A DNA stretch of 7,280 bases from an uncultured Atopostipes sp. (GTDB lineage Bacteria > Bacillota > Bacilli > Lactobacillales > Carnobacteriaceae_A): NCBI GenBank assembly GCA_947296835.1, contig CAMYQS010000067.1, forward strand, positions 1 through 7,280. Direction: 5' to 3'. Every line of letters starts with the position of its first letter. The first letter of the stretch is position 1. The notes under the pieces were generated by a model, which was given only the letters and a program-made list of their open reading frames with translations, was not told the DNA's origin and did no database searches. The translations under genes and the position numbers were made by a program. Of this stretch, positions 1 to 5,561 are shown in pieces.

Positions 1-108
1 GACCCCTGCACATTTTGGTTGTATTACTTTGTTCAGTTTTCAAAGATCTATTAACCTCAATTAAGAAAATTAAGTTTGGCTGTTAGCACTCAGTGCTATT
101 TAATCAGC
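1..108 (-). other. 5' leader of an rRNA operon with boxA (16S gene lies off the left edge)
   Basis: Read on the minus strand, this stretch carries a boxA-like antitermination element (GATCTTTGA, 40-48) within the string CTTTGAAAACTGAACAAAG. It ends at the window edge with AATGTGCAGGGG. I recognise this wording from the leader ahead of 16S rRNA in streptococci and other lactic acid bacteria. No mature rRNA sequence is inside the window. The inference is that a 16S-23S-5S operon starts a short distance to the left. The leader would begin about seven bases below the TACAAT box at 115-120. It contains a short palindrome at 84-98. Confidence 0.75.
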
Positions 109-114
109 TCAGTT

Positions 115-143
115 ATTGTATCATGGGTTGATTTTGATGTCAA
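115..143 (-). promoter_or_regulatory. rRNA operon promoter, proximal (P2)
   Basis: On the minus strand a perfect -35 box TTGACA (138-143) is followed after exactly 17 bases by the -10 box TACAAT (115-120), one base from consensus. The flanks are AT-rich. It sits directly upstream of the boxA-bearing leader, so it is read as the promoter nearest the 16S gene. Near-consensus strength is what is expected of an rRNA promoter. Confidence 0.85.
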
Positions 144-293
144 CCTTTATTTTACAATTTGTTTACTTTTTCTTAACATTGCTTATTCGATATATTTCAT
201 AAAAGTCCTTGTTTTTACACTTGGAACTTTCTCGCATTAACGAAAAGTTTTAGCTTTTGTTTGGTGCGTTACATCAATCAAGCAACGAAGAAT

Positions 294-322
294 ATCTTAC
301 CATGGGGTCTAATATATGTCAA
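294..322 (-). promoter_or_regulatory. rRNA operon promoter, distal (P1)
   Basis: A second perfect TTGACA (317-322, minus strand) is followed after 17 bases by TAAGAT (294-299). It lies about 180 bp upstream of the proximal promoter and points the same way, giving the tandem arrangement typical of rRNA operons in this group. The 80 or so bases upstream (323-400) are very A/T-rich, which would suit an UP element. A weaker GTGACA-16-TATAAA pair at 328-355 overlaps it and may be incidental. Confidence 0.8.
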
Positions 323-693
323 CACTATTTATAAACTTCTTTACTTTTTTGTCACTATTAATTTAGAAGTATTGATACACTAACGTTTATAATTACAAAA
401 TACTTTTAACTATTTTTGTCCCCTTCTGTTTGATCTTGTTCTCTCTATATAGAGGATTCATTTTACTAAGTTTTTTTATCAGTTTTTTGCTTTTTGTACA
501 CCTCTTTTATCTATTAGGAGTAAAACTTGTACCATTAACTTCATATTCCAGTTTCGAAGTCGCTGGATTGTGCCCCTGACTTCATATTCCCTTTTCGAAG
601 ACGGTGGAGCCATATTAAACTAAATTAAACAGCTAAAGTATTTGGTGTCGAGCTGTCTTTGTATTTTCATTTCATCAATCGTCCCTGAGAATA
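323..693. other. non-coding interval between the rRNA promoters and the pgi terminator
   Basis: I see no gene in this stretch on either strand. It contains an AT-rich region, a perfect 12-bp palindrome CTCTATATAGAG (443-454), and a series of T-tracts at 471-477, 483-488, 491-495 and 504-507, roughly a helical turn apart, which may curve the DNA. It also holds the pair of direct repeats at 538-608. A weak inverted repeat ACAGCT/AGCTGT lies at 629-634 and 651-656. Confidence 0.7.
538..608. repeat. two imperfect 30-bp direct repeats, 41-bp period
   Basis: Copy 1 is 538-567 and copy 2 is 579-608. They share ACTTCATATTCC, then TTTCGAAG, then CG and TGGA, and agree at 26 of 30 positions. An 11-bp spacer separates them. 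Each unit contains the palindrome TTCGAA. Copy 1 also has an inverted pair ACTTC/GAAGT that could form a small hairpin on either strand. Base composition is visibly richer in G+C than the flanking DNA. The role is unknown. Options are a pair of protein-binding sites upstream of the rRNA promoters or a fragment of an interspersed intergenic repeat. Confidence 0.7.
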
Positions 694-733
694 CAAAAAC
701 AGGCAAGAAATTAGGGTTCTAATTTCTCGCCTG
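694..733 (-). terminator. Rho-independent terminator of pgi
   Basis: Arms 700-713 and 720-733 pair over 14 bp with a single G-U wobble around a six-base loop. On the minus strand the stem is followed by TTTTTG (694-699). It lies about 50 bases past the pgi stop codon and separates pgi from the co-oriented rRNA operon. The plus-strand side also has a T-run after the stem, so it may work in both directions. Confidence 0.9.
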
Positions 734-781
734 CTATTTTTGTGTTCTATATAGAAGATACTGGAATTCATTTCAACAAGA

Positions 782-2137
782 TTAGTTGTTTAAACGGTTC
801 TCTAATTCTTCTGTTAAGTCTTCAAATCCCGGTTTACCTAATAGAGCAAACATGTTTGTCTTGTAGTCTTCTACTCCAGGTTGGTCAAACGGATTCACTG
901 CGTTCATGTATCCTGACACTCCTACTGCGATTTCGAAGAAGTAGAATAAGTGACCTAAAGTATAAGCTGACATATCTGGTAAGTTTAATACCATTGTTGG
1001 AACGCCACCATCAACGTGAGCCAATAGTGTTCCTTGGAATGCTTTTTGGTTAACGAAGTCTACATCTTTCCCTTGGATATAGCCTAAGCCATCTAGGTCA
1101 TCTTCTTGAGATGGGATGTTAATTGATTTTGTTGGTGTTTGTACGTTAATAACCGTCTCTAACATATCACGACGTCCATCTTGTACGTATTGTCCAACTG
1201 AGTGTAAGTCTGTTGAGAAGTTACCACTTGTTGGGTAGATCCCGCGTTGGTCTTTTCCTTCAGACTCTCCAAATAACTGTCTCCACCATTCGTTGAAGAA
1301 CGTTAGACGTGGTTCGTAGTTAACTAACATTTCGATTGTTTTACCTTTACGGTATAAAACGTTACGAAGTGCTGCATAAGCATATGCGTTGTTTTCTTTA
1401 ATGTTCGGGTTTGAGTATGCGTTACGTGCATCCGCTGCTCCACGCATTAATTCATCGATGTCTCCACCTGCTACTGCGATTGGTAATAAACCAACTGGTG
1501 TTAATACAGTGAAACGTCCCCCTACGTTATCTGGGATAACGAAAGTCTCGTAGTTTTCTGCATCTGCAAATGATTTTAGAGCACCTTTTTCAGAGTCAGT
1601 TGTAATGAAGATACGGTCTTTTAAGTTTTCTTCTCCGTATTTTTCAGTTAATAATTCTTTAAATAGACGGAAAGCAATAGCTGGCTCCGTCGTTGTACCT
1701 GATTTTGAGATAACGTTAATTGAGAAATCTTTATCTTTAACGATATCGATTAAGTCTGCTAAGTATGTTGAGCTGATGTTGTTACCTGCATAGTAAATTT
1801 TTGGAGCGTCACGATCTGCATCGTCTAATTGGTCAACGAATGAGTGTGATAAGAAATCAATCGCTGCACGAGCACCTAAGTACGATCCACCGATTCCGAT
1901 TACGATTAACGCTTCAGAGTTCGAACGGATTTTTTTCGCTGATTCTTTAATACGTGCGTATTCATCTTTATCGTAATTTTCTGGTAAATCAATCCAGCCT
2001 AGGAAGTCGTTACCTGGTCCAGTTCCTTCTCTTAATTCTTTGTCTGCTAAAGTTACTTGTGATTGAATATGGTCAAGTTCCTCTTCACGGACGAATTTAT
2101 CTACTACATTTGAAAAATCAAATGATAAATGTGTCAT
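782..2137 (-). CDS. pgi: glucose-6-phosphate isomerase
   Basis: This cytoplasmic enzyme interconverts glucose 6-phosphate and fructose 6-phosphate in glycolysis and gluconeogenesis. The 451-residue length is normal for the short Bacillus-type family. Visible signatures are GIGGSYLGA (81-89), the phosphate-binding SKSGTTTE (144-151), the first family signature around GGRFT (206-210), the probable catalytic Glu291 in LFGESEGK, His312 in DLHSVGQY, and the second signature around NPFDQPGVEDYK ending in Lys426. The numbering is one off the well-studied Geobacillus enzyme (Glu290, His311, Lys425, as I recall it). The ATG at 2135-2137 has AAAAGGAGTG (2145-2154) at good spacing. Only 34 bases separate it from the stop of the upstream Nudix-like gene and I see no terminator between them, so it is probably the last gene of that unit. 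A strong hairpin terminator follows. Confidence 0.97.
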   Translation of the reverse strand: MTHLSFDFSNVVDKFVREEELDHIQSQVTLADKELREGTGPGNDFLGWIDLPENYDKDEYARIKESAKKIRSNSEALIVIGIGGSYLGARAAIDFLSHSFVDQLDDADRDAPKIYYAGNNISSTYLADLIDIVKDKDFSINVISKSGTTTEPAIAFRLFKELLTEKYGEENLKDRIFITTDSEKGALKSFADAENYETFVIPDNVGGRFTVLTPVGLLPIAVAGGDIDELMRGAADARNAYSNPNIKENNAYAYAALRNVLYRKGKTIEMLVNYEPRLTFFNEWWRQLFGESEGKDQRGIYPTSGNFSTDLHSVGQYVQDGRRDMLETVINVQTPTKSINIPSQEDDLDGLGYIQGKDVDFVNQKAFQGTLLAHVDGGVPTMVLNLPDMSAYTLGHLFYFFEIAVGVSGYMNAVNPFDQPGVEDYKTNMFALLGKPGFEDLTEELENRLNN

Positions 2138-2171
2138 ATTATAACACTCCTTTTAATTTTTGTTTACTTAA

Positions 2172-2555
2172 CTAGAATAATGGAACGCCTGAAATATCAT
2201 ATTGAGAGAGGATATCGAAGATATTATCTGAAACTTGCCATTCTAAAGTCGAATCTTTTAATAGCAAATCTTCTGGCATACATTCTCCACATTGATATTT
2301 AAGCACGAATAAAGGGACACGATGTTCATCGATTACTAAATTTGTCAGCTCTGATAGTTCTAATCGGTCAAAGTTTAAATTTTTTAAGGTTTGCTTTAAT
2401 TCAGCAATGATCTGTGATAAACCACTTTGATCTTTTATAGCTTTTATTGCCGGAAATCCAAATGCTGTTTCTTCATTTTCAATCAGAAACATGGGTTTAC
2501 CATCATCTCTTTCGACGATAATTGTATAAGCGACATATGCCTGTCGTTTTTCCAT
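2172..2555 (-). CDS. uncharacterised protein, probable Nudix-like fold lacking the catalytic box
   Basis: I do not recognise this 127-residue protein by name. The layout resembles a Nudix domain: an N-terminal strand pair (residues 6-26, with a DDGK turn), then FGFPAIK (32-38) where Nudix proteins usually have WGxPGGK, then an amphipathic helix (45-60). Strands LELSEL and VPLFVLKY follow, and a late acidic-aromatic LEW (104-106). The helix does not contain the REXXEE residues that bind metal, so hydrolase activity is unlikely if the fold is right. A CGEC pair (Cys89, Cys92) could bind metal or form a disulfide. No signal peptide or membrane segment is seen. The start ATG (2553-2555) has AAGGAGA (2564-2570) eight bases upstream. 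That SD sits in the loop of a weak hairpin (TGTAG/CTACA, 2558-2577). It is sandwiched between the S1-domain gene (45-base gap) and pgi (34-base gap). The coding call is firm, while the fold assignment is inference. Confidence 0.85.
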   Translation of the reverse strand: MEKRQAYVAYTIIVERDDGKPMFLIENEETAFGFPAIKAIKDQSGLSQIIAELKQTLKNLNFDRLELSELTNLVIDEHRVPLFVLKYQCGECMPEDLLLKDSTLEWQVSDNIFDILSQYDISGVPLF

Positions 2556-2600
2556 TATGTAGCTCTCCTTTTCTACACAACTACTACTTACAGAAAGAAA

Positions 2601-2981
2601 CTACTTTCTTCCTGTTTGTTTTAGTGTTTGCTCCATCCATTCTGGTAGTTTCTTTTCAAGCGTCTTGAAACCAGTCCCCGACTGGCTCCCATATCTTGGG
2701 TTCTTCTTTCGGTTCGAAAATGGATGATATTTTGTTTTTTGAAGACTTCTTAATGATAGACTCATGCGTCCATCGTATTCATCTATATCTAATATCATGA
2801 CTTCGATCTCTTCACCAATTTCAAATAAATCAGTAACTTTATCCACATAGCCATGTTTCACTTCGGAAATATGAATGAGCCCTTGTGTTTCTTCATCTAA
2901 GGATGCGAAGACTCCATATGGTTGAACCCCCGTTACTTTGACTGTAACGATATCACCAATTTTATAATCTTTGTAGTCCAT
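2601..2981 (-). CDS. yugI: S1-domain RNA-binding post-transcriptional regulator, CvfD/YugI/GSP13 family
   Basis: This small cytoplasmic protein has one S1 domain (residues about 5-75; GDIVTVKVTGV, YGVFASL, GLIHISE, GRMSLSLRSL) and a basic tail ending in a GFKTLEKKLPEWMEQTL helix. That is the architecture of Bacillus general stress protein 13 (YugI) and pneumococcal CvfD, which bind RNA or ribosomes and adjust gene expression after transcription. I choose the ATG at 2979-2981 (126 residues) over the in-frame ATG at 3039-3041. It has an SD, AGAGGTG, five bases upstream. The domain starts immediately after it. The proposed promoter would also start transcription at about 3036, downstream of the longer start. 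A hairpin (2993-3018) abuts the SD. It is the first gene of a probable unit with the Nudix-like gene and pgi. In Bacillus subtilis yugI is also close to pgi (yugL). Confidence 0.93.
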   Translation of the reverse strand: MDYKDYKIGDIVTVKVTGVQPYGVFASLDEETQGLIHISEVKHGYVDKVTDLFEIGEEIEVMILDIDEYDGRMSLSLRSLQKTKYHPFSNRKKNPRYGSQSGTGFKTLEKKLPEWMEQTLKQTGRK

Positions 2982-2988
2982 CCTTTCA

Positions 2989-2995
2989 CCTCTTT
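2989..2995 (-). promoter_or_regulatory. ribosome binding site that fixes the start of the S1-domain gene
   Basis: AGAGGTG on the minus strand ends five bases before the ATG at 2979-2981. Nothing comparable precedes the alternative upstream ATG at 3039-3041, so this decides the 126-residue start. Confidence 0.8.
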
Positions 2996-3018
2996 TGAGT
3001 ATGAGACTACACTCAAAA
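2993..3018 (-). promoter_or_regulatory. leader hairpin abutting the Shine-Dalgarno site of the S1-domain gene
   Basis: TTTTGAGT (3011-3018 on the minus strand) and ACTCAAAA (2993-3000) form a perfect 8-bp stem with a 10-base loop. The downstream arm runs into the SD, AGAGGTG (2989-2995). No T-run follows, so it is not a terminator. It could tune translation or stability of the mRNA, or be an operator in DNA form. Autoregulation by the encoded RNA-binding protein is an attractive guess without direct evidence. Confidence 0.5.
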
Positions 3019-3042
3019 TTTATTGAATGCTTATTCTTCAAT

Positions 3043-3051
3043 ATTGTAACA
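3043..3051 (-). promoter_or_regulatory. extended -10 promoter of the yugI-nudix-like-pgi unit
   Basis: TGTTACAAT on the minus strand is a TGn-extended -10 box with TACAAT at 3043-3048. The -35 region 17 bases upstream (TTTCAA) matches consensus poorly, which extended -10 promoters tolerate. Transcription would start near 3036, leaving a leader of about 55 bases that holds the hairpin. Confidence 0.55.
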
Positions 3052-3164
3052 TTTAAAAAGATTAATTGAAATAATACTACAAAGTTTTCGTCTTAAACCC
3101 GCAATGAAAACGTCTCCACTGACAGTTATTGTTGTGAAATGAAACCCATCGAGCATTTTTAGTT

Positions 3165-3191
3165 AAAAAAAAGAGCCTTTTATAGGCTCTT
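3165..3191 (-). terminator. Rho-independent terminator of the cyclophilin gene
   Basis: The minus strand reads AAGAGCC, a seven-base loop, then GGCTCTT (arms 3185-3191 and 3171-3177), running into eight T residues (complement of 3165-3172). It begins only seven bases after the stop codon, so the cyclophilin gene is probably monocistronic and not read into the S1-domain unit. Confidence 0.93.
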
Positions 3192-3198
3192 GGTTTGT

Positions 3199-3786
3199 TT
3201 AAAGTATTTCAATTGACTCGATTACAACATCTTCTAATGGTTTGTCTGAAGGGTTTGTTGGTGTATTGTTAATTTCATCCACTACATCCATTCCTTCTAC
3301 AATATGACCAAAGACTGTATGGCGTTGGTCTAACCAAGGCGTTCCACCTTGTTTGTCATATGCTTCAATAACTGGTTCCGGGTAACCTGCGCCAGCCATT
3401 TGTTCCATCATGTTTGCTGGAACTTCTGGTGCTGTAACGATAAAGAATTGACTACCATTTGTTCCAGGTCCTGCGTTCGCCATTGATAGCGCACCTCGAA
3501 TGTTGAATAAGCTTGGTGAGAATTCATCTTCGAATTGCTCGCCCCAAATACTCTTACCACCCATACCGGTTCCAGTTGGGTCTCCACCTTGAATCATGAA
3601 GTCTGAAATAACACGGTGGAAAATAACACCATCGTAGTAGTTTTCTTTTGCTAAACCAATAAAGTTTTCAACTGTCTTAGGAGCGATTTCTGGATAGAGC
3701 TCTAATTTCAGTGATCCTTTATTTGTGTTCATCATAACTTCTATTACCTTTGTACCTTCGTTGTGAATTTGCGGAAATTGTTCCAT
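3199..3786 (-). CDS. peptidyl-prolyl cis-trans isomerase, cyclophilin type
   Basis: Cyclophilins speed up cis-trans isomerisation of X-Pro bonds during protein folding. The 195-residue sequence has the full active site: catalytic Arg58 in FHRVI (56-60), Phe63 and Gln66 in FMIQGGD, SMANAGPGTNGSQFF (101-115), Trp151, and His156 in RHTVFGHI. Residues about 121-148 form an insertion between the usual core elements, rich in Met, Gly and Glu, of a kind I associate with Gram-positive B-type cyclophilins. There is no signal peptide, lipobox or membrane segment, so it is cytoplasmic, unlike the exported PrsA-type isomerases. The ATG at 3784-3786 has a strong TCCTCC complement (GGAGGA, 3795-3800) eight bases upstream. 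It has its own promoter, divergent from yuiD, and its own terminator. Confidence 0.95.
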   Translation of the reverse strand: MEQFPQIHNEGTKVIEVMMNTNKGSLKLELYPEIAPKTVENFIGLAKENYYDGVIFHRVISDFMIQGGDPTGTGMGGKSIWGEQFEDEFSPSLFNIRGALSMANAGPGTNGSQFFIVTAPEVPANMMEQMAGAGYPEPVIEAYDKQGGTPWLDQRHTVFGHIVEGMDVVDEINNTPTNPSDKPLEDVVIESIEIL

Positions 3787-3819
3787 TTATTTTGTCCTCC
3801 GTTATTTAGTTCTTATCTA

Positions 3820-3847
3820 ATTTTACATGAATTCTGACCAAATTCAA
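3820..3847 (-). promoter_or_regulatory. probable promoter of the cyclophilin gene
   Basis: The minus strand has TTGAAT (3842-3847) and TAAAAT (3820-3825) separated by 16 bases, ahead of a leader of roughly 30 bases. The -35 box lies within a small inverted repeat AATTC/GAATT (3841-3845 and 3852-3856) that might be an operator but could equally be AT-rich coincidence. Confidence 0.5.
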
Positions 3848-3927
3848 ATCGGAATTACTTTTTGGGGTTAATTTCACCATGGTTAGGTCTTGATTCTGAA
3901 CTTTTCGTCGTGGTTCCATTCTAAAAT

Positions 3928-3957
3928 GTGACAAAATACTGCATAAAGTGGTAAGAT
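3928..3957 (+). promoter_or_regulatory. promoter of the yuiD-reductase-pgpA unit
   Basis: GTGACA (3928-3933) is followed after 18 bases by TAAGAT (3952-3957). The -10 box is preceded by TGG, giving an extended -10 (TG at 3949-3950). The start site would be near 3964, about 26 bases before the yuiD ATG. It is divergent from the cyclophilin promoter with about 80 bases between the -35 boxes. Confidence 0.6.
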
Positions 3958-3989
3958 TATAGCAATCGAAATGAAAGAGAGATGACGTT

Positions 3990-4478
3990 ATGACTATTTT
4001 CCAAAATTATCCACTAGTAGCTGCTATGGCTTCTATTTTTATTACGCAAGTGACTAAAATTCCAGTAGCCTTTATTTTGAAGCGACCAGTGACATTAGCA
4101 CTGATGTTTTCATCTGGCGGTATGCCAAGCTCGCACTCGTCTGGAGTGACTTCGCTGATCACGGCTATTGTGATTACGCAAGGTTGGGCTTCTCCTTTCA
4201 CTGCTATCGCCATAACATTTGGTGTGTTAGTTATGTTTGATTCGATGGGTGTACGCCGTCAAAGTGGCGAACATGGTATTATTATTAATGAGATGATTCA
4301 AGATATTCAATTATTAGGCCGATTATTCCGCGTGGGTGATGCTGAATTGCAAGAAGAATTGGATCACGATGAAGTGCACGCGAATGTTTTTCTTGGCCAC
4401 AAACCGGTTGAAGTTCTCTTCGGAGCCATCTACGGTATTGTTTTATCTCTTATTATTTTTGCTTTATTCTATAGCTAA
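3990..4478 (+). CDS. yuiD: divergent PAP2 family membrane protein YuiD (DUF212)
   Basis: This small integral membrane protein belongs to the family distantly related to PAP2 acid phosphatases and vanadium haloperoxidases. The hallmark GGMPSSHS is at residues 43-50. FDSMGVRRQSG (83-93) and the late GHKPVEVLFGAIYGI (136-150) complete the family pattern. Hydrophobic segments lie at about 8-30, 51-82 and 141-161. The 162-residue length is normal. The substrate is not established as far as I know, though a lipid phosphate or pyrophosphate would fit. The SD is unusually weak for this window (purine-rich GAAAGAGAG at 3973-3981), suggesting modest translation. It is the first gene of a plus-strand unit, and 33 bases separate it from the reductase gene. 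Its neighbour pgpA is also a lipid phosphatase, which fits a membrane-lipid role by context only. Confidence 0.9.
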   Translation: MTIFQNYPLVAAMASIFITQVTKIPVAFILKRPVTLALMFSSGGMPSSHSSGVTSLITAIVITQGWASPFTAIAITFGVLVMFDSMGVRRQSGEHGIIINEMIQDIQLLGRLFRVGDAELQEELDHDEVHANVFLGHKPVEVLFGAIYGIVLSLIIFALFYS

Positions 4479-4511
4479 TAAACGGATAGAGCGCTGGAGG
4501 TTGTTATCTTA

Positions 4512-5531
4512 ATGCCACAAAAAGAAATATTTGATGTAACCATTATTGGCGGGGGCCCCACTGGGATGTTCTCCGCTTTTTACGCAGGGATGCGTGAGTT
4601 AAAAACAAAGATTATCGAAACCTTGCCTGTTTTGGGTGGGCAAGTGAAGATTATATACCCTGAAAAAAATATTTTTGATATCGGGGCTTTTCCTTATATT
4701 AAGGGCGCTGATTTGATTGATCAGCTTGAGAAGCAGCTTGAACCATTTCAGCCAACGATTTGTCTGGATGAAAGTGTATTAGAGATTCAAAAGACTGAAG
4801 ACCATATTTTTGAAATGAAAACCTTAGAAGGTACCCACTATTCGAGAGCGATATTAGTCACAACGGGGCTAGGGTCTTTTGAACCACGAAAGTTAACCTT
4901 CGATTACCCAGAACAATATGAAGACAGTAACTTACATTATTATGTACAAGAATTAGAAACGTACCGCGATAAAGTAGTCGCGATAACAGGCGGTGGGGAC
5001 TCTGCAGTGGATTGGGCCTTAACACTTGAGTCGATTGCGAAAAAAGTTTACGTTATCCACCGTCGTGATAAGTTCCGCGCCCACGAAGCGTCTGTTTCCT
5101 ACTTAAAGAAATCTTCAGTAGAAATCTTGACACCTTATCTACCGATTGAGTTGATTGGTGATGAGGAACAGATTCATGAAGTGACCTTACAGAAACGTCG
5201 TCAAGATGAGTTTTTATCGATTCCTGTTGATTATTTTATCGTGAACTTTGGCTTCATTTCAGAAAATAAACAGCTCAAGGAATGGGGGCTCGATAGCGTA
5301 CATAACAGTGTGATTGTAAACCAGAAGATGGAATCAAGCGTCCCTGGGATTTATGCTGCGGGTGACGTGACGACCTTTGACGGAAAAGTAAAATTAATCG
5401 CAACTGGATTTGGCGAAGCACCTACAGCCATTAATAGTATTATCCAATATTTAAACCCAGACCAAGTGATTCAAGCGCCTACCCAAAGTGCAGAGTACGG
5501 TACGGAAAAATTTAAACAACATTTTGATTGA
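4512..5531 (+). CDS. yumC: ferredoxin/flavodoxin-NADP+ reductase, thioredoxin-reductase-like (YumC type)
   Basis: This FAD enzyme transfers electrons between NADPH and ferredoxin or flavodoxin. The FAD-binding GGGPTGMFSAF (13-23), GGQVKIIYP (42-50), the NADPH-binding GGGDSA (160-165), HRRDKFRAHE (183-192) and the closing AGDV (283-286) with TGFGEAPTAIN (298-308) are all present. The CxxC pair of thioredoxin reductase is absent, which separates it from TrxB. Tyr49 should match the Tyr50 that stacks on the flavin in Bacillus YumC. At 339 residues it is near the family length. Oddity: the C-terminal tail reads QAPTQSAEYG (321-330) where I would expect a conserved His-Ser-Thr/Ser segment whose His covers the other flavin face. 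The start ATG (4512-4514) has GGAGGT (4496-4501) ten bases upstream. It is co-transcribed with yuiD and pgpA, and the redox partner is not in the window. Confidence 0.92.
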   Translation: MPQKEIFDVTIIGGGPTGMFSAFYAGMRELKTKIIETLPVLGGQVKIIYPEKNIFDIGAFPYIKGADLIDQLEKQLEPFQPTICLDESVLEIQKTEDHIFEMKTLEGTHYSRAILVTTGLGSFEPRKLTFDYPEQYEDSNLHYYVQELETYRDKVVAITGGGDSAVDWALTLESIAKKVYVIHRRDKFRAHEASVSYLKKSSVEILTPYLPIELIGDEEQIHEVTLQKRRQDEFLSIPVDYFIVNFGFISENKQLKEWGLDSVHNSVIVNQKMESSVPGIYAAGDVTTFDGKVKLIATGFGEAPTAINSIIQYLNPDQVIQAPTQSAEYGTEKFKQHFD

Positions 5532-5546
5532 TTATTTTTAAATACG

Positions 5547-5552
5547 AGAGGA
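5547..5552 (+). promoter_or_regulatory. ribosome binding site that fixes the start of pgpA
   Basis: AGAGGA lies nine bases before ATG 5562. The in-frame TTG at 5556 would be only three bases away, too close for initiation, so the ATG is preferred. Confidence 0.75.
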
Positions 5553-5561
5553 AGATTGACT

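Noticed and set aside
538..608. CRISPR-like array
   Set aside because: Only two imperfect copies with an 11-bp spacer and no cas genes nearby. Spacer length and copy identity do not fit CRISPR.
742..1053. Plus-strand open frame of 103 codons
   Set aside because: It lies opposite pgi and overlaps its terminator side. The product resembles no protein and it has no ribosome binding site.
2982..3041. 20-residue N-terminal extension of the S1-domain protein (ATG at 3039-3041)
   Set aside because: No SD precedes it, it spans the leader hairpin, the proposed transcription start is downstream of it, and the S1 domain begins right at the internal ATG.
3042..3164. Possible small gene or RNA between the S1-domain unit and the cyclophilin terminator
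   Set aside because: No frame with an SD and no stable hairpin beyond short matches such as GTTTTC/GAAAAC. It reads as promoter-flanking DNA.
3876..3883. ACCATGGT palindrome between the divergent cyclophilin and yuiD promoters as an operator
   Set aside because: An 8-bp palindrome is expected by chance at this scale, and no flanking symmetry or second copy was seen.
4007..4213. Minus-strand open frame of 68 codons inside yuiD
   Set aside because: It is antisense to the conserved GGMPSSHS region, with no SD and no family resemblance.
5556..5561. TTG start for pgpA two codons upstream
   Set aside because: It is three bases from the SD, too close, whereas ATG 5562 has a nine-base spacing.
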